Assembly: GCF_015624505.1 (NCBI RefSeq)
Contig: NZ_CP061379.1
Span: 3,100,001 to 3,164,000 of the forward strand
Reading direction: 5' to 3'
DNA length: 64,000 nucleotides
Origin: Bradyrhizobium commune
Lineage (GTDB): Bacteria; Pseudomonadota; Alphaproteobacteria; Rhizobiales; Xanthobacteraceae
The notes under the pieces are model-generated. The model was not told where the DNA came from. It was given only the letters and a program-made list of their open reading frames with translations, and searched no databases. A program made the position numbers and the translations under genes. Each line of letters begins with the position of its first letter. Within the stretch, counting starts at the first letter, position 1. This document shows positions 50,210 through 59,108 of the stretch, in pieces.

Positions 50210-50977
50210 TTACATCGCGGCGATCATGCCGCCATCGACATAGATGATCTGGCCGTTGACATAGGTGGAGGCGTCCGAGGCGAGGAAGATCGCCGCGCCC
50301 ACCAGCTCGTCCGGCTTGCCCCAGCGCTTGGAGGGGACGCGGCCCATCAGCCAATTGTTGAAGTCGGTGTTGTTGACCAGCGCCTCGTTCATGTCGGTGA
50401 GCATGTAGCCGGGGCCGATCGCATTGGCCTGGATGCCGTGCTGGGCCCATTCGACCGCCATCGAGCGGGTCAGGTTCTTGATGCCGCCCTTGGCGGCCGT
50501 GTAGGGCGCAATCGTCGGACGCGCGAGCTCGCTGCCGAGCGAGCCGATATTGATGATCTTGCCGTGCTTGCGCGGGATCATGCGCTTGGCCGCCTCGCGG
50601 CCGATCACGAAAGCGCTGGTGAGGTTGGTCTCGATCACCTTGCGCCACTCGTCGGTGGTGAACTCGACCAGCGGCTTGCGGTGCTGGATGCCGGCGTTGT
50701 TGACGACGATGTCGACGGCAATGCCCTTCTTGTCGAAGTCGTTGAACGCCGCGACGATCGCTGGCTCGTCGGTGACGTTGAAGGCGGCACCTTCGGCCTG
50801 ATGCCCGGCGGCGCGAAACTCGGCGACGGCCTGCTCGACGCGCTTGGGATCGACACCGTTGACGATGATCCTGGCGCCGGCCTTGGCCATGCCCTCGGCA
50901 ATGGCGCGGCCGAGGCCGCGGGAGGAGCCGGTCACGAGCGCGGTGCGGCCGGACAGGTCGAACAAAGCAGTGCTCAT
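50210..50977 (-). CDS. idnO: Gluconate 5-dehydrogenase-like SDR (255 aa)
   Basis: Classical SDR: ALVTGSSRGLGRAIAEGMAK (residues 13-32), IVVNNAGIQHRKPLVEFTTD, GSLGSELARPTIAPYTAAKG with catalytic Ser, Tyr and Lys, and VNGQIIYVDGGMIAAM at the end. The NAGIQHRKPL sequence is typical of gluconate 5-dehydrogenases (5-keto-D-gluconate reductase), which interconvert D-gluconate and 5-ketogluconate. It lies 12 bases after the enolase-superfamily gene, so a shared transcript is certain by layout. A 3-deoxy or 2-deoxy hexonate substrate is possible too, in view of the dehydratase. Confidence 0.87.
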   Translation of the reverse strand: MSTALFDLSGRTALVTGSSRGLGRAIAEGMAKAGARIIVNGVDPKRVEQAVAEFRAAGHQAEGAAFNVTDEPAIVAAFNDFDKKGIAVDIVVNNAGIQHRKPLVEFTTDEWRKVIETNLTSAFVIGREAAKRMIPRKHGKIINIGSLGSELARPTIAPYTAAKGGIKNLTRSMAVEWAQHGIQANAIGPGYMLTDMNEALVNNTDFNNWLMGRVPSKRWGKPDELVGAAIFLASDASTYVNGQIIYVDGGMIAAM

Positions 50978-50989
50978 CTCGAGAAATCC

Positions 50990-52189
50990 TTAAGCGTGGG
51001 AGCGGCGCACGGTGAGATCGCTGCGGTCGAACACCGCGGGCAGGAGATCGACGCCGAGGCCCGGTCCTTCCATCGGATAGACGTAGCCGTCCTTGATCGT
51101 CGGCATCGTGGTGACGAGCTCATTGTACCAGCCCTTGTAGAAGGCGCGCACCGATTCCTGGATCAGCGTGTTGGGCTGGCTGAACGACATGTGGATGGCG
51201 GCGATGAAGCCGATCGGGCCAATGCAGTCATGAGGCGCAAAAGGCCGGTGATAGGTCTCGGCCATCGCCGCGATCTTGCGGCCCTCGGTGAGGCCGCCGG
51301 TCCAGCACAGATCCGCCATCACCACATGCATGGCGTCGCGGTCGAGCATGTCCTTGTAGGGGAAGCGCGAGCCCAGCGTTTCGCTGGCGCAGACCCAGAC
51401 GTCGGTGGAGCGCGCATATTCGGCGAGCGCCTGCGGCGAGTTCATGCGGATCGGGTCTTCGTACCAGGTCGGCTTGTAGGGCTCGAGCGCGCGCGCGATC
51501 TGCTTGGCGGTCGGCAGATTCCACAGCGAGTGGAGCTCGACCATGATCTCCATCCTGTCGCCGACGGCTTTGCGGATCTTCTCGAACGGTTCGATCGCCT
51601 GCTTCATCTGCGCGGCGGTGATATAGAGGCCCTTGTTCTCCTGCGCCGCCGGATCGAACGGCCAGATCTTCATCGCCGAAATGCCGCTTTCCAACAGGCT
51701 CTCGGCGAGCGCATCGGCGCGGTTCATGAAGCCGTCGAGATCTTCGTAGGGGCCTTTGGAGGCGCCGAGATTCCAGTTCGACACCGGGCTGATATTGGTG
51801 GAGCGGACATATTGCGTGCCGGCGCAGGTGTTGTAGATGCGCTGCTTGTCGCGGCAGAGACCGCCGAGCATCTGGTGCACCGGCTGATCGCAGACCTTGC
51901 CGAACAGGTCCCACAACGCGATGTCGATCGCGGACGCCGCGCGATATTCGACACCGGTGGAGGACTGCGCCATCGGCAGGTTCAGCATGTCGCGATGGAT
52001 GGCTTCGATGTGCAGGGGATTGCGGCCGAGCAGGCGGCCGGCAAAGGTATCGTGGATCTGCGCTTCGATTGCGCCCGCGCCATAGAAGGTTTCGCCGAGA
52101 CCGATCATGCCCGTGTCGGTGTGGATGCGCACCCAGATGACGTTGGAGAATTCCTCGGTGCGCAGCGTCTCGATCGACGTGATCTTCAC
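50990..52189 (-). CDS. Mandelate racemase/enolase-superfamily acid-sugar dehydratase (399 aa)
   Basis: A GTG at 52189, with GGAGGAC 8 bases upstream, gives VKITSIETLRTEEFSNVIWV, the normal MR/MLE start; the longer frame to 52924 runs into the divergent gene. The N-terminal capping domain is followed by the barrel with ISAMKIWPFD (Lys), EIMVELHSLWN (metal Glu), YEDPIRM, CASETLGSR (metal Glu), VMADLCWTGGLTEG and FAPHDCIGPIG (His). These suit a Mg-dependent dehydration of a sugar acid to the 2-keto-3-deoxy product. Exact substrate is not predictable. First gene of the leftward operon, divergent from the GntR gene. Confidence 0.88.
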   Translation of the reverse strand: MKITSIETLRTEEFSNVIWVRIHTDTGMIGLGETFYGAGAIEAQIHDTFAGRLLGRNPLHIEAIHRDMLNLPMAQSSTGVEYRAASAIDIALWDLFGKVCDQPVHQMLGGLCRDKQRIYNTCAGTQYVRSTNISPVSNWNLGASKGPYEDLDGFMNRADALAESLLESGISAMKIWPFDPAAQENKGLYITAAQMKQAIEPFEKIRKAVGDRMEIMVELHSLWNLPTAKQIARALEPYKPTWYEDPIRMNSPQALAEYARSTDVWVCASETLGSRFPYKDMLDRDAMHVVMADLCWTGGLTEGRKIAAMAETYHRPFAPHDCIGPIGFIAAIHMSFSQPNTLIQESVRAFYKGWYNELVTTMPTIKDGYVYPMEGPGLGVDLLPAVFDRSDLTVRRSHA

Positions 52190-52279
52190 GGCAACTGTCC
52201 TCCCATCACAGGCGCGGTGAGCGCTGTTGTTTATTTCGCAGCGCAACATGTGGCGCGCAGGCGAAAGTCTTACGCCTGC

Positions 52280-52295
52280 TTGTAATATATCACAA
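52280..52295. promoter_or_regulatory. Candidate GntR operator in the divergent region
   Basis: TTGTAATATATCACAA is a 16-bp near-perfect palindrome (only one mismatched pair) between the divergent dehydratase and GntR genes. A hairpin GCAGGCG/CGCCTGC (52257-52279) abuts it, and CAACATGT occurs twice (near 52245 and 52293). FCD-type GntR proteins bind comparable TTGT-ACAA palindromes, so control of both genes by 52361-53131 is likely. Confidence 0.65.
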
Positions 52296-52360
52296 CATGT
52301 TTTAAGGGTGCCACAAATAAGGCGCCGTCCTGCAGAGCGCAGGCCGACGGGAGGAATTCG

Positions 52361-53131
52361 ATGGCACGGCGCAAACGCGCGCTCCAGGTGGTGAGAGCGG
52401 AGGACGACAGCGGCGGGGGCAAGCCCTCGCGGCGCAACCGTCTCAACTTCTTCGAGCTGGCCTATCAAAAGATCGAGGAGCTGCTCGTTCACTGCGAGCT
52501 GAAGCCCGGCCAGTTCATGACCATGCTGGAATTGCAGCAGATCACCGGCTTCGGCCGCACGCCGGTACACCACGCCGTCAACCGTCTTTCCGCCGACACG
52601 CTCATCATCATCCGCCCGCGCCACGGCCTGCACATCGCGCCGATCGATCTCGCGCGTGAGCGCATGCTGCTGGCCTTGCGCCGCGACATGGAGCGCTTCG
52701 TGATCCGTCTTGCGGCCGATCGCGCCAGCCTCTCGCATCGTAATCAGGCGCTGCACATCGAACGCTTGCTGCGCGAGCGCCGCGCCAGCCTGACGCTCGA
52801 CGAATTCAACAGCCTCGACCGCCGCATCGACGCGCTGGTGCTGGAGGCGGCGGGCGAGCCGTTCCTGGTGCATACGCTGCGGCCGCTGCACACGCTGTAT
52901 CGCCGCATCGGCTACATCCACCACCGCTTCATGCCGGGACAGACCGATTTGTCAGGCACGATCGATCACCACCTCGCCATTCTCAGCGCCGTTGCCGGCC
53001 GCCATGTCGAGGCCGCCGTGAAGGCGAGCGATGCGCTGATCGACTACATGGACCAGATGTTCACGGGCATGGAGGCGGGGATCGACCCGCGCCTGCTCGA
53101 TTGCAGCATCGAGCCGCTACTTGGCGCTTAA
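52361..53131 (+). CDS. GntR family regulator, FCD subgroup (256 aa)
   Basis: N-terminal winged helix with NFFELAYQKIEELLVHCELK, PGQFMTMLELQQITGFGRTP and VHHAVNRLSADTLIIIRPRHG (about residues 30-95), then an all-helical FCD effector domain (RERMLLALRRDMERFVIRLA, FNSLDRRIDALVLEAAGEP, DLSGTIDHHLAILSAVAGRH) that usually binds an organic acid with a metal (His residues present). Basic extension at the N-terminus. It is divergent from the dehydratase operon with a palindromic operator between them, so it is the likely repressor of the hexonate cluster and of its own gene. The MFS gene follows by 39 bp. Confidence 0.92.
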   Translation: MARRKRALQVVRAEDDSGGGKPSRRNRLNFFELAYQKIEELLVHCELKPGQFMTMLELQQITGFGRTPVHHAVNRLSADTLIIIRPRHGLHIAPIDLARERMLLALRRDMERFVIRLAADRASLSHRNQALHIERLLRERRASLTLDEFNSLDRRIDALVLEAAGEPFLVHTLRPLHTLYRRIGYIHHRFMPGQTDLSGTIDHHLAILSAVAGRHVEAAVKASDALIDYMDQMFTGMEAGIDPRLLDCSIEPLLGA

Positions 53132-53170
53132 AAAGTACTTGGCGTAAAAGTTTTGAAGAGAGGACCAGAC

Positions 53171-54535
53171 ATGTCAACGATGGCGATGCCACAACCGACC
53201 GCGAGCGAAGCCGCGGTCCGTTACCTCATTACGAACTACAGTCCCAAGGGCAACAAGGTCGGCTGGCTGATGATGGCCTCGATCCTGGTCGAGGCCTGGG
53301 ATCTCTATTCGATCGCCTTCGTGCTGATCTTCATCCGCGAGCAGTACAATCCCGATCCGCTGATGCTCGGCCTTGCCGCAGCCGGCACGCAAGGCGGCGC
53401 GCTGATCGGTGCGCTGCTCGGCGGCTGGCTCTCCGACAAGATCGGACGGCGCGTGATGTTCCTGATCACGATGGTGATGTTCATCGTTCTCGCGCTGGCG
53501 CAGGCCTTCGTGCCGAGCGTCGGCTGGCTCGTCGTGATCCGTTTCCTGCTCGGCGTTCCGCTCGGCTCCGACATCTCGACCGGCTACACCTACATCATGG
53601 AATCCATGGCCAAGGGCGAGCGCGAGGTCATGGGCAACCGCTGGCAGTTCATGTTCGCTGTCGGCGAAGTCCTGACCATCGGCGTCATCGTGATCTTCCT
53701 GCTGCTCGACATCCAGCACGAGATGCTGTGGCGCGTGACGCTCGGCCTCGGCGCGGTGCCGGCGCTGATCATCCTGATCATGCGCCACGACGTGCCGGAG
53801 ACGGCGGTGTGGCTGGTCCAGAAGGGGCGTTTCCGCGAGGCCAAGCAGGTCGCGCGCGAGATGTTCAACGACGATCTCGCCATGCTGCCGGACCAGGACG
53901 TGGTGATGCCGAAGGTCTCGACCCGCGACTTCATCGCCGACCTCAGGAAGGACCCGATCCGCTGGCGCGCCACGATCTACGGCTGGATCGCCTGCTTCGC
54001 CCAGGGCAGCGAGTTCTCGACCTTCGCGTTCTACCTGCCGGTGCTGTTCGTGATGGTCGGCGTGTCGAGCGTGCTCGGCAACAACCTGGTGACCATGGCG
54101 CTGTTCTGCTTCGCCGCCGTGTCGGGCTGGGTCGGCCCGCTGCTGACGCCGAAGATCGGCCATCGCGGCATCGCCATTGCCGGCTTCTCGATCGTGCTGT
54201 GCGCGCTGTTGGTCGCGGCCTTCGCGCTCTATACCGACAACAAGATGCTGCTGCCGTTCGCGGCCGCCGCCATGCTGTGGGGCCATTATTGGGATGCGTC
54301 GAACTGCATGACGATCCCGACCATGGTCGCCAAGCCGAAGTACCGCGGCACCGCCAGCGGCTTCGCCTACATGTTCGTGAAGCTGCCGTCGTTCCTGGCG
54401 ATCTTCCTGTTCCCGTCGTTGTTCGCGGCGATCGGGCAGGCCGGCGCCACGCTGTTCGTCGCGATCTTCCCGCTGGTCGGATTGCTCGCCGCGATCTTTA
54501 TCCTGCCGGAAGTCTACGGCTACGAGAACGACTAA
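53171..54535 (+). CDS. MFS transporter, sugar-acid/sugar porter type (454 aa)
   Basis: Twelve membrane helices with the MFS motifs GGWLSDKIGRRVMFLITMV (loop 2-3), VIRFLLGVPLGSDISTGYTY (TM4-5) and the long central loop (VVMPKVSTRDFIADLRKDPI). MSTMAMPQPTASEAAVRYL is the cytoplasmic N-terminus. The family includes importers of aromatic acids, hexuronates and metabolites; placement next to the GntR regulator and the hexonate enzymes suggests uptake of the sugar acid. AGAGGACC before the ATG at 53171 decides that start against the frame beginning 18 bases earlier. A stem-loop in the following gene end serves as its terminator. Confidence 0.9.
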   Translation: MSTMAMPQPTASEAAVRYLITNYSPKGNKVGWLMMASILVEAWDLYSIAFVLIFIREQYNPDPLMLGLAAAGTQGGALIGALLGGWLSDKIGRRVMFLITMVMFIVLALAQAFVPSVGWLVVIRFLLGVPLGSDISTGYTYIMESMAKGEREVMGNRWQFMFAVGEVLTIGVIVIFLLLDIQHEMLWRVTLGLGAVPALIILIMRHDVPETAVWLVQKGRFREAKQVAREMFNDDLAMLPDQDVVMPKVSTRDFIADLRKDPIRWRATIYGWIACFAQGSEFSTFAFYLPVLFVMVGVSSVLGNNLVTMALFCFAAVSGWVGPLLTPKIGHRGIAIAGFSIVLCALLVAAFALYTDNKMLLPFAAAAMLWGHYWDASNCMTIPTMVAKPKYRGTASGFAYMFVKLPSFLAIFLFPSLFAAIGQAGATLFVAIFPLVGLLAAIFILPEVYGYEND

Positions 54536-54545
54536 GACTCGCGCG

Positions 54546-55805
54546 TTACCTGATCGCGGCCGCCAAGGCCGCGATCAGGGCGGGCGGCGTCACAAGCATT
54601 CCAAGTTTCAGGAATGGCCAGGCGCCGACCTCGATCTTTTCCCGCCGCAGGGCGACCAGCCACAGGATAGTGGCGAGGGAACCGGTCACCGACAGATTGG
54701 GTCCGAGATCGACGCCGATCAAAAGGGCGCTGACGACGGGGGCGGGCAGGTGGTCGCTGGCGGCGACCGAGCCCGCGACGAGGCCGACCGGAAGATTGTT
54801 GGCGATGTTGGTGGCGACCCCCGTCGCAATACCGACGCTCCAGGCCGCCTTCGGGATCGATTGCGCCACCGCCTCATGCAACAAGGCGCTGAGCTGCCCG
54901 ATCACGCCGGTCTTCGCCAGCGCTTCCACCATTACGAAGAGCCCGCCGACCAGCGGCAGCACGCTCCAGGACACGCCGCGCAGCACGGGCAGCGGCGATT
55001 GCCGGCTGATCAGCAGCACGATTGTCGCCGTCGCCACGCCGCAGATGAAAGTCGGCAAGCCCAACGGCTTGTCGAGTGCGGACGCGGTGACCAGCACGAC
55101 GCCGATCGCGACGATGCCGGCGGCCGTCAGCTTGCCGCCGCGGCCGAGTCTTGGATGCGGAACGCTGCGTGCGATGCTCTCGTCCTTCAGAGCGCGGTGC
55201 TGGGCCAGACGCAGCACGATGTAGGTGAGCAGGATCGAGGCTATCGAGGGCAGCGCAAACAGGCGCAGCCATTCGGTGAGCTGCGGCATGCGCGCGCCGA
55301 ACACGACGAGATTGGCGGGATTGGAGATCGGCAGCACGAAGCTTGCGGCGTTCGCAATGAAGGCGCAGACGAACAGATAAGGCAGCGGTTTTGCTCCTGC
55401 CGCGCGCGTCGCGGCGTAGACGGCGGGCGTCAGCACGATCGCGGTGGCGTCGTTGGAGAGCAGCACCGTCACCACCGTGCCGACGAGATAGATCAGCAGA
55501 AACAGCCGCTGCGGTGAGCCGCCGGCATATTCGACCGCGAGCGCGGCGAGATAGTCGAACAGACCTTCGAGCCGCGCGAGCTCGGCGATCAGCATCATGC
55601 CGATCAGGAAGAGATAGACATCGACGCCTTTCTCGATGCCGGTGAGCGCATCCTGCCAGGGCAGGAAGCCGAGCAGCACGAGGGCTGCAGCGCCGATGAC
55701 GGCCCAAATCGCCTCCGGCAGGCGGAGGGGCCGGAAGATGACGCCCGCGGTCGCGGCAACGATAATGCTCCAGGCCCAGATGGCGTCATGCGGCACGCTC
55801 GGCAC
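54546..55805 (-). CDS. ArsB/NhaD (SLC13-like) family permease (419 aa)
   Basis: About eleven membrane helices in two inverted repeats. Family marks: GFLPWQDALTGIEKGVDVYL, LIGMMLIAELARLEGLFDYL, LLSNDATAIVLTPAVYAATR in the first half and VATNIANNLPVGLVAGSVAA in the second (the N-D-A and N-N-L-P re-entrant motifs). Such permeases include ArsB (arsenite efflux) and ion/dicarboxylate carriers; the arsenite role is possible, but no arsR/arsC is adjacent. The ATG at 55805 begins MPSVPHDAIWAWSIIVAATA. The EamA-like gene upstream ends 16 bases away on the same strand, so they may be cotranscribed. Confidence 0.87.
   Translation of the reverse strand: MPSVPHDAIWAWSIIVAATAGVIFRPLRLPEAIWAVIGAAALVLLGFLPWQDALTGIEKGVDVYLFLIGMMLIAELARLEGLFDYLAALAVEYAGGSPQRLFLLIYLVGTVVTVLLSNDATAIVLTPAVYAATRAAGAKPLPYLFVCAFIANAASFVLPISNPANLVVFGARMPQLTEWLRLFALPSIASILLTYIVLRLAQHRALKDESIARSVPHPRLGRGGKLTAAGIVAIGVVLVTASALDKPLGLPTFICGVATATIVLLISRQSPLPVLRGVSWSVLPLVGGLFVMVEALAKTGVIGQLSALLHEAVAQSIPKAAWSVGIATGVATNIANNLPVGLVAGSVAASDHLPAPVVSALLIGVDLGPNLSVTGSLATILWLVALRREKIEVGAWPFLKLGMLVTPPALIAALAAAIR
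54549..54579. terminator. Stem-loop inside the ArsB-type gene 3' end
   Basis: Perfect 13-bp arms CCTGATCGCGGCC and GGCCGCGATCAGG around GCCAA lie 14 bases after the MFS stop and within the last codons of the convergent ArsB-type gene. No T-run. It could end the MFS transcript while also coding AALAAAIR on the other strand. Confidence 0.65.
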
Positions 55806-55821
55806 GTCGTCGCTCCGGGCC

Positions 55822-56262
55822 TTAAAACTTCACGGCGAGCAGCACTGCGCCGGCGCCGATCATGGCGATGCCGAGCCAGCCTTGGGCGCTCGGCCGTTCA
55901 CCGAGAAAGGCGAAGGCGAACAGGGCCACCAGCACGACGCTGAGCTTGTCGATCGGAGCCACCAGCGTCGCCGGACCGAGCTTGAGCGCGCGGAAATAGC
56001 ACAGCCAGGACGCGCCGGTCGCAAGCCCCGACAGCACCAGGAACAACCATGTCTTCGATGAGACCGTCGATGGGACCGTGAACTGGCCGGTGAAGAACAA
56101 CAGCACCGAGAAGGCGAGCAGCACCACGATGGTGCGGATGAACGTCGCCAGGTCCGGATTGATGTTCTCGACGCCGACCTTGGCAAAGATCGCGGTCAGC
56201 GCGGCAAAACAGGCGGAGAGCAGCGCCCAGGTTTGCCAGGCGGAGAGGAGGGCGGGTTTCAT
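55822..56262 (-). CDS. Short EamA-domain transporter (146 aa)
   Basis: Five membrane helices in one EamA repeat: MKPALLSAWQTWALLSACFA, LATFIRTIVVLLAFSVLLFF, WLFLVLSGLATGASWLCYFR, APIDKLSVVLVALFAFAFLG (the GP-x-x-L-V-A-P-I-D-K region is the conserved signature) and GWLGIAMIGAGAVLLAVKF. Half-size members act as homodimers and have been linked to cation, undecaprenyl-lipid or small-molecule export. The ATG at 56262 gives a proper first helix; longer in-frame starts come from repeat DNA (56302-56382). It is followed by the ArsB-type gene. Confidence 0.88.
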   Translation of the reverse strand: MKPALLSAWQTWALLSACFAALTAIFAKVGVENINPDLATFIRTIVVLLAFSVLLFFTGQFTVPSTVSSKTWLFLVLSGLATGASWLCYFRALKLGPATLVAPIDKLSVVLVALFAFAFLGERPSAQGWLGIAMIGAGAVLLAVKF

Positions 56263-56301
56263 ATCATCGATATCCGTTGTTTTGTGGCAGCGCGCCGGCA
56301 C

Positions 56302-56382
56302 CGTCATTGCGAGCGGAGCAAAGCAATCCGGATTGTCTCCGCGGAAAGATTCTGGATTGCTTCGCTGCGCTCGCAATAACGG
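56302..56382. repeat. Palindromic repeat, ATTGCTTCGCTGCGCTCGCAA family copy 3
   Basis: CGTCATTGCGAGCGGAGCAA and GCAATCCGG at the left are mirrored by CTGGATTGC and TTCGCTGCGCTCGCAATAACG at the right, around TTGTCTCCGCGGAAAGATT. It lies between the short EamA gene and the histidine kinase gene. Same family as 8311-8397 and 43620-43692. Confidence 0.85.
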
Positions 56383-56414
56383 AAAGTGAGGCAGCTTTCA
56401 TGCAATTATAACAC

Positions 56415-58862
56415 TCACCGTGCCATCGACAGCTTCTCCGTGATCGCCTTGCGCAAGATGCGCGACAGCGATTCCACCGAATACGGTTTCTGGATCAGCT
56501 CGAAGCCGCGATGGGCGTTCTCGGCGAGAACGTTGCTGTAGCCGCTGGTCAGCACGACGGGGAGGCCCGGATAGCGCTCGCGGATGATGCCGGCAAGCTC
56601 GACGCCGTTCATGCCGGGCATGATAACGTCGGAGAAGACGAGGTCGACCGCGAACTCGTTCTCGCCGAGGATGGCGAGCGCGGCATTGGCATTGGCGACG
56701 CGGCGGACGACATAGCCGAGGTCTTCGAGCAGCTCGGTCGAGAACTGACCGACATCGTCATTGTCCTCGACCACGAGTACGCGATAGCCGCGTCCGGTGG
56801 TCGCCGCCTCGCTTGTCAGCGCCGCGGCTTGCTTGTCCGCCGCCGGGCTCTGGGCCTGCGGCAGATAGATGGTGAAGGTCGCACCCTTGCCGGGCGTGCT
56901 CGTCACCGCGATGTCGCCCTCGGACTGCTTTGCGAAGCCAAAGGCCTGGCTCAGGCCGAGGCCTGTGCCCTTGCCGACCTCCTTGGTGGTGAAGAACGGT
57001 TCGAAGATGGCGTCGATGTTTTCAGGCGCGATGCCACTGCCGGTGTCCGCGACCGAGATCGCGACGTAGTCGCCGCCGCGCGCCGACTGCGCGCGCAGGC
57101 TCGGGATGCCCTGAACCTTGCGGACCGCGATGGTCAGGCGGCCTTCGCCATCCATGGCGTCGCGGGCATTGATGGCGAGATTGATCAGCGCGGTCTCGAA
57201 CTGGGCGATGTCGGCCACCGTGAAGCAATCGGCATCGCCGATCTCGACGGCGATCTCGATGCGGCCGCCGACCAGGGGCCGGACCAGCTGTGCCACGCCC
57301 TCGACCTGGCTGCCGACATTGAAGATCTGCGGCTTCAGCGGCTGCCGGCGCGCGAAGGCGAGCAGCTGCGCGGTCAATTTGGAGGCGCGCTCGACGGTGT
57401 CGGAAATGGCGTCGACATAGCGGCGACGGCGCTCCTCCGGCAGCTCGCGCCGGCGCAGGAAGTCGGTCGCCGAGCGGATGATGGTCAGGAGGTTGTTGAA
57501 ATCGTGCGCCACGCCGCCGGTGAGCTGGCCGATCGCCTCCATCTTCTGCGATTGCCGCAGCGCTTCCTCGCCGCGGCGGCGCTCGGTGATGTCGACGGCT
57601 TCGGGCACGGCGCCGGTGATGTTGCCATGGCGGTCGAGCACGGGACGCATGCCGAATTCGAAATCGCGCTCACCGACGGGGAGCCGCAACCGCATCTCCA
57701 TCCGCACCGCTTCGCCCTTCAGCACCTCGTCGAACGCCTCGCGCACGGCGGCGCTCATGCCTTGGGTGCCGGTGAACCAGGGCGTGTCCCAGAACGGCTT
57801 GCCGATCACCTCCGACGAGCTCGCCTTGATGCCGTCGAGCGCGGTCTTGTTGGCATAGAGCAGGTCGCCCTTGAGGTTGACCAGGCCCTGATACTGGTTG
57901 CTGGTCCCGAGGATCGCGCGCAGCCGCGCCTCGTTGGCTTCGAGCTCGGCGGTGCGCTCGGTAATGCGCTCCTCCAGGGTCTCGTTGAGCCGCCGGAGCT
58001 CGATCTCGGCCTGTTTGGCAACCGTGATGTCGTGAGCGACGCCGATGAAGCCGATATGCTTGCCGTTCGGGTCCCAGCGCGGCTGCGATTCCGAGCGCAG
58101 CCAGCGCCATTCGCCGGCGGCGTTCTTGTAGCGCGCTTCCAGCACGAAGGGCTTGAGCGATGCTTCGCCCTGGACCGATTGTTGCAGCACATGCGGCAGG
58201 TCGTCCGGATGCAGCACCTTGCGCCAGTCGAAATCGATGGCCTGGTCGTAGGGAAGGCCGACGAAATCGACATAGGCCTGGTTGGCGAAGGAGCGCTTGC
58301 GGTCCAGCTTGGTCACCCAGATCGGCACCGGCGCGCTGTCGGCGATCAACCGAAAGCGCTCCTCGCTTTCCCGCAAGGTCGCCTGTGCCAGCATCTGGTC
58401 GGTGACGTCGAGGTCGGCGCCGACCAGACGGACCGCGCGGCCGCTGGCGTCGCGCTCGATCCTTCCAACGACGCGGATCCAGCGGACCTCGCGGTCGTTG
58501 GGACGGATGATGCGGTAGCGATCGAAATAACCTTCGCTCGCGCCCTTCAGCGTATCGAAGAGATGGCTGATCGTTCGTTCACGATCTTCGGGATGGATGC
58601 GGCCGACCCAGTCTTCGTAGGTCTCATTGGCGGCCTCAGGCGGCAGGCCGTGGATCAGGAGGTATTCGGGCGTGCGTCGTGTCTTTACGCCGTCCCTGAA
58701 GTCGACCTCGAGACCGCCGACGCCAGCAATGCGCTGGATGCGCGCGAGCTCCGCCTCGCGCTCCTGGAGGGCGCGATGGGCGTTGTCGCGCTCGCGCGCG
58801 ATGTCTTCGAGGTGCTGGCGCAGCCTCTCGGCGGCAATGGTCTCGGGCAAGGGATCGTTCAA
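56415..58862 (-). CDS. Hybrid PAS histidine kinase with C-terminal receiver (815 aa)
   Basis: Order: N-terminal coiled coil (ERDNAHRALQEREAELARIQ), three PAS/PAC domains (about 45-160, 165-290, 310-440; for example WRWLRSESQPRWDPNGKHIG), histidine helix GQLTGGVAHDFNNLLTII (His near 452), HATPase with NLAINARDAMDGEGRL and KGTGLGLSQAFGFAKQSEGD, then a receiver domain with VLVVEDNDDVGQFSTELLED and DLVFSDVIMPGMNG (Asp near 741). No membrane segments, so it is a cytosolic sensor. HDFNNLL is of the HisKA type common in alphaproteobacteria. The output partner is unknown; the kinase stands alone. Confidence 0.95.
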   Translation of the reverse strand: MNDPLPETIAAERLRQHLEDIARERDNAHRALQEREAELARIQRIAGVGGLEVDFRDGVKTRRTPEYLLIHGLPPEAANETYEDWVGRIHPEDRERTISHLFDTLKGASEGYFDRYRIIRPNDREVRWIRVVGRIERDASGRAVRLVGADLDVTDQMLAQATLRESEERFRLIADSAPVPIWVTKLDRKRSFANQAYVDFVGLPYDQAIDFDWRKVLHPDDLPHVLQQSVQGEASLKPFVLEARYKNAAGEWRWLRSESQPRWDPNGKHIGFIGVAHDITVAKQAEIELRRLNETLEERITERTAELEANEARLRAILGTSNQYQGLVNLKGDLLYANKTALDGIKASSSEVIGKPFWDTPWFTGTQGMSAAVREAFDEVLKGEAVRMEMRLRLPVGERDFEFGMRPVLDRHGNITGAVPEAVDITERRRGEEALRQSQKMEAIGQLTGGVAHDFNNLLTIIRSATDFLRRRELPEERRRRYVDAISDTVERASKLTAQLLAFARRQPLKPQIFNVGSQVEGVAQLVRPLVGGRIEIAVEIGDADCFTVADIAQFETALINLAINARDAMDGEGRLTIAVRKVQGIPSLRAQSARGGDYVAISVADTGSGIAPENIDAIFEPFFTTKEVGKGTGLGLSQAFGFAKQSEGDIAVTSTPGKGATFTIYLPQAQSPAADKQAAALTSEAATTGRGYRVLVVEDNDDVGQFSTELLEDLGYVVRRVANANAALAILGENEFAVDLVFSDVIMPGMNGVELAGIIRERYPGLPVVLTSGYSNVLAENAHRGFELIQKPYSVESLSRILRKAITEKLSMAR

Positions 58863-59108
58863 GGCATCGGCCGTTGTGATGCGGGTGCGTGCGTGCCGGA
58901 CTGATATTCACACAGACGGAGCGTGATGACCATTGCCTAGAAGGGAGAGCGGACGACGGCCCGCGGCCTGCCTGGCGCGGGAAAACTATACGTAATGAAC
59001 GTCAGGGCTGGCATTTTGTTCCAAAGGTTGGAACGATCAGCCTGCAGAGACGTCTTTGCGAGGCGCCAACTTTCTTTGACAGAACTCCCTTTCAGAAAAG
59101 GCTAAATC

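Noticed and set aside
50171..52285. A 704-residue plus-strand frame across idnD, idnO and the dehydratase
   Set aside because: It lies opposite three recognised enzymes and has no conserved motifs or credible ribosome site; a codon-bias shadow.
53101..55224. A 707-residue plus-strand frame over the MFS and ArsB-type genes
   Set aside because: It is out of frame with the clear MFS gene and antisense to the permease; no domain recognised.
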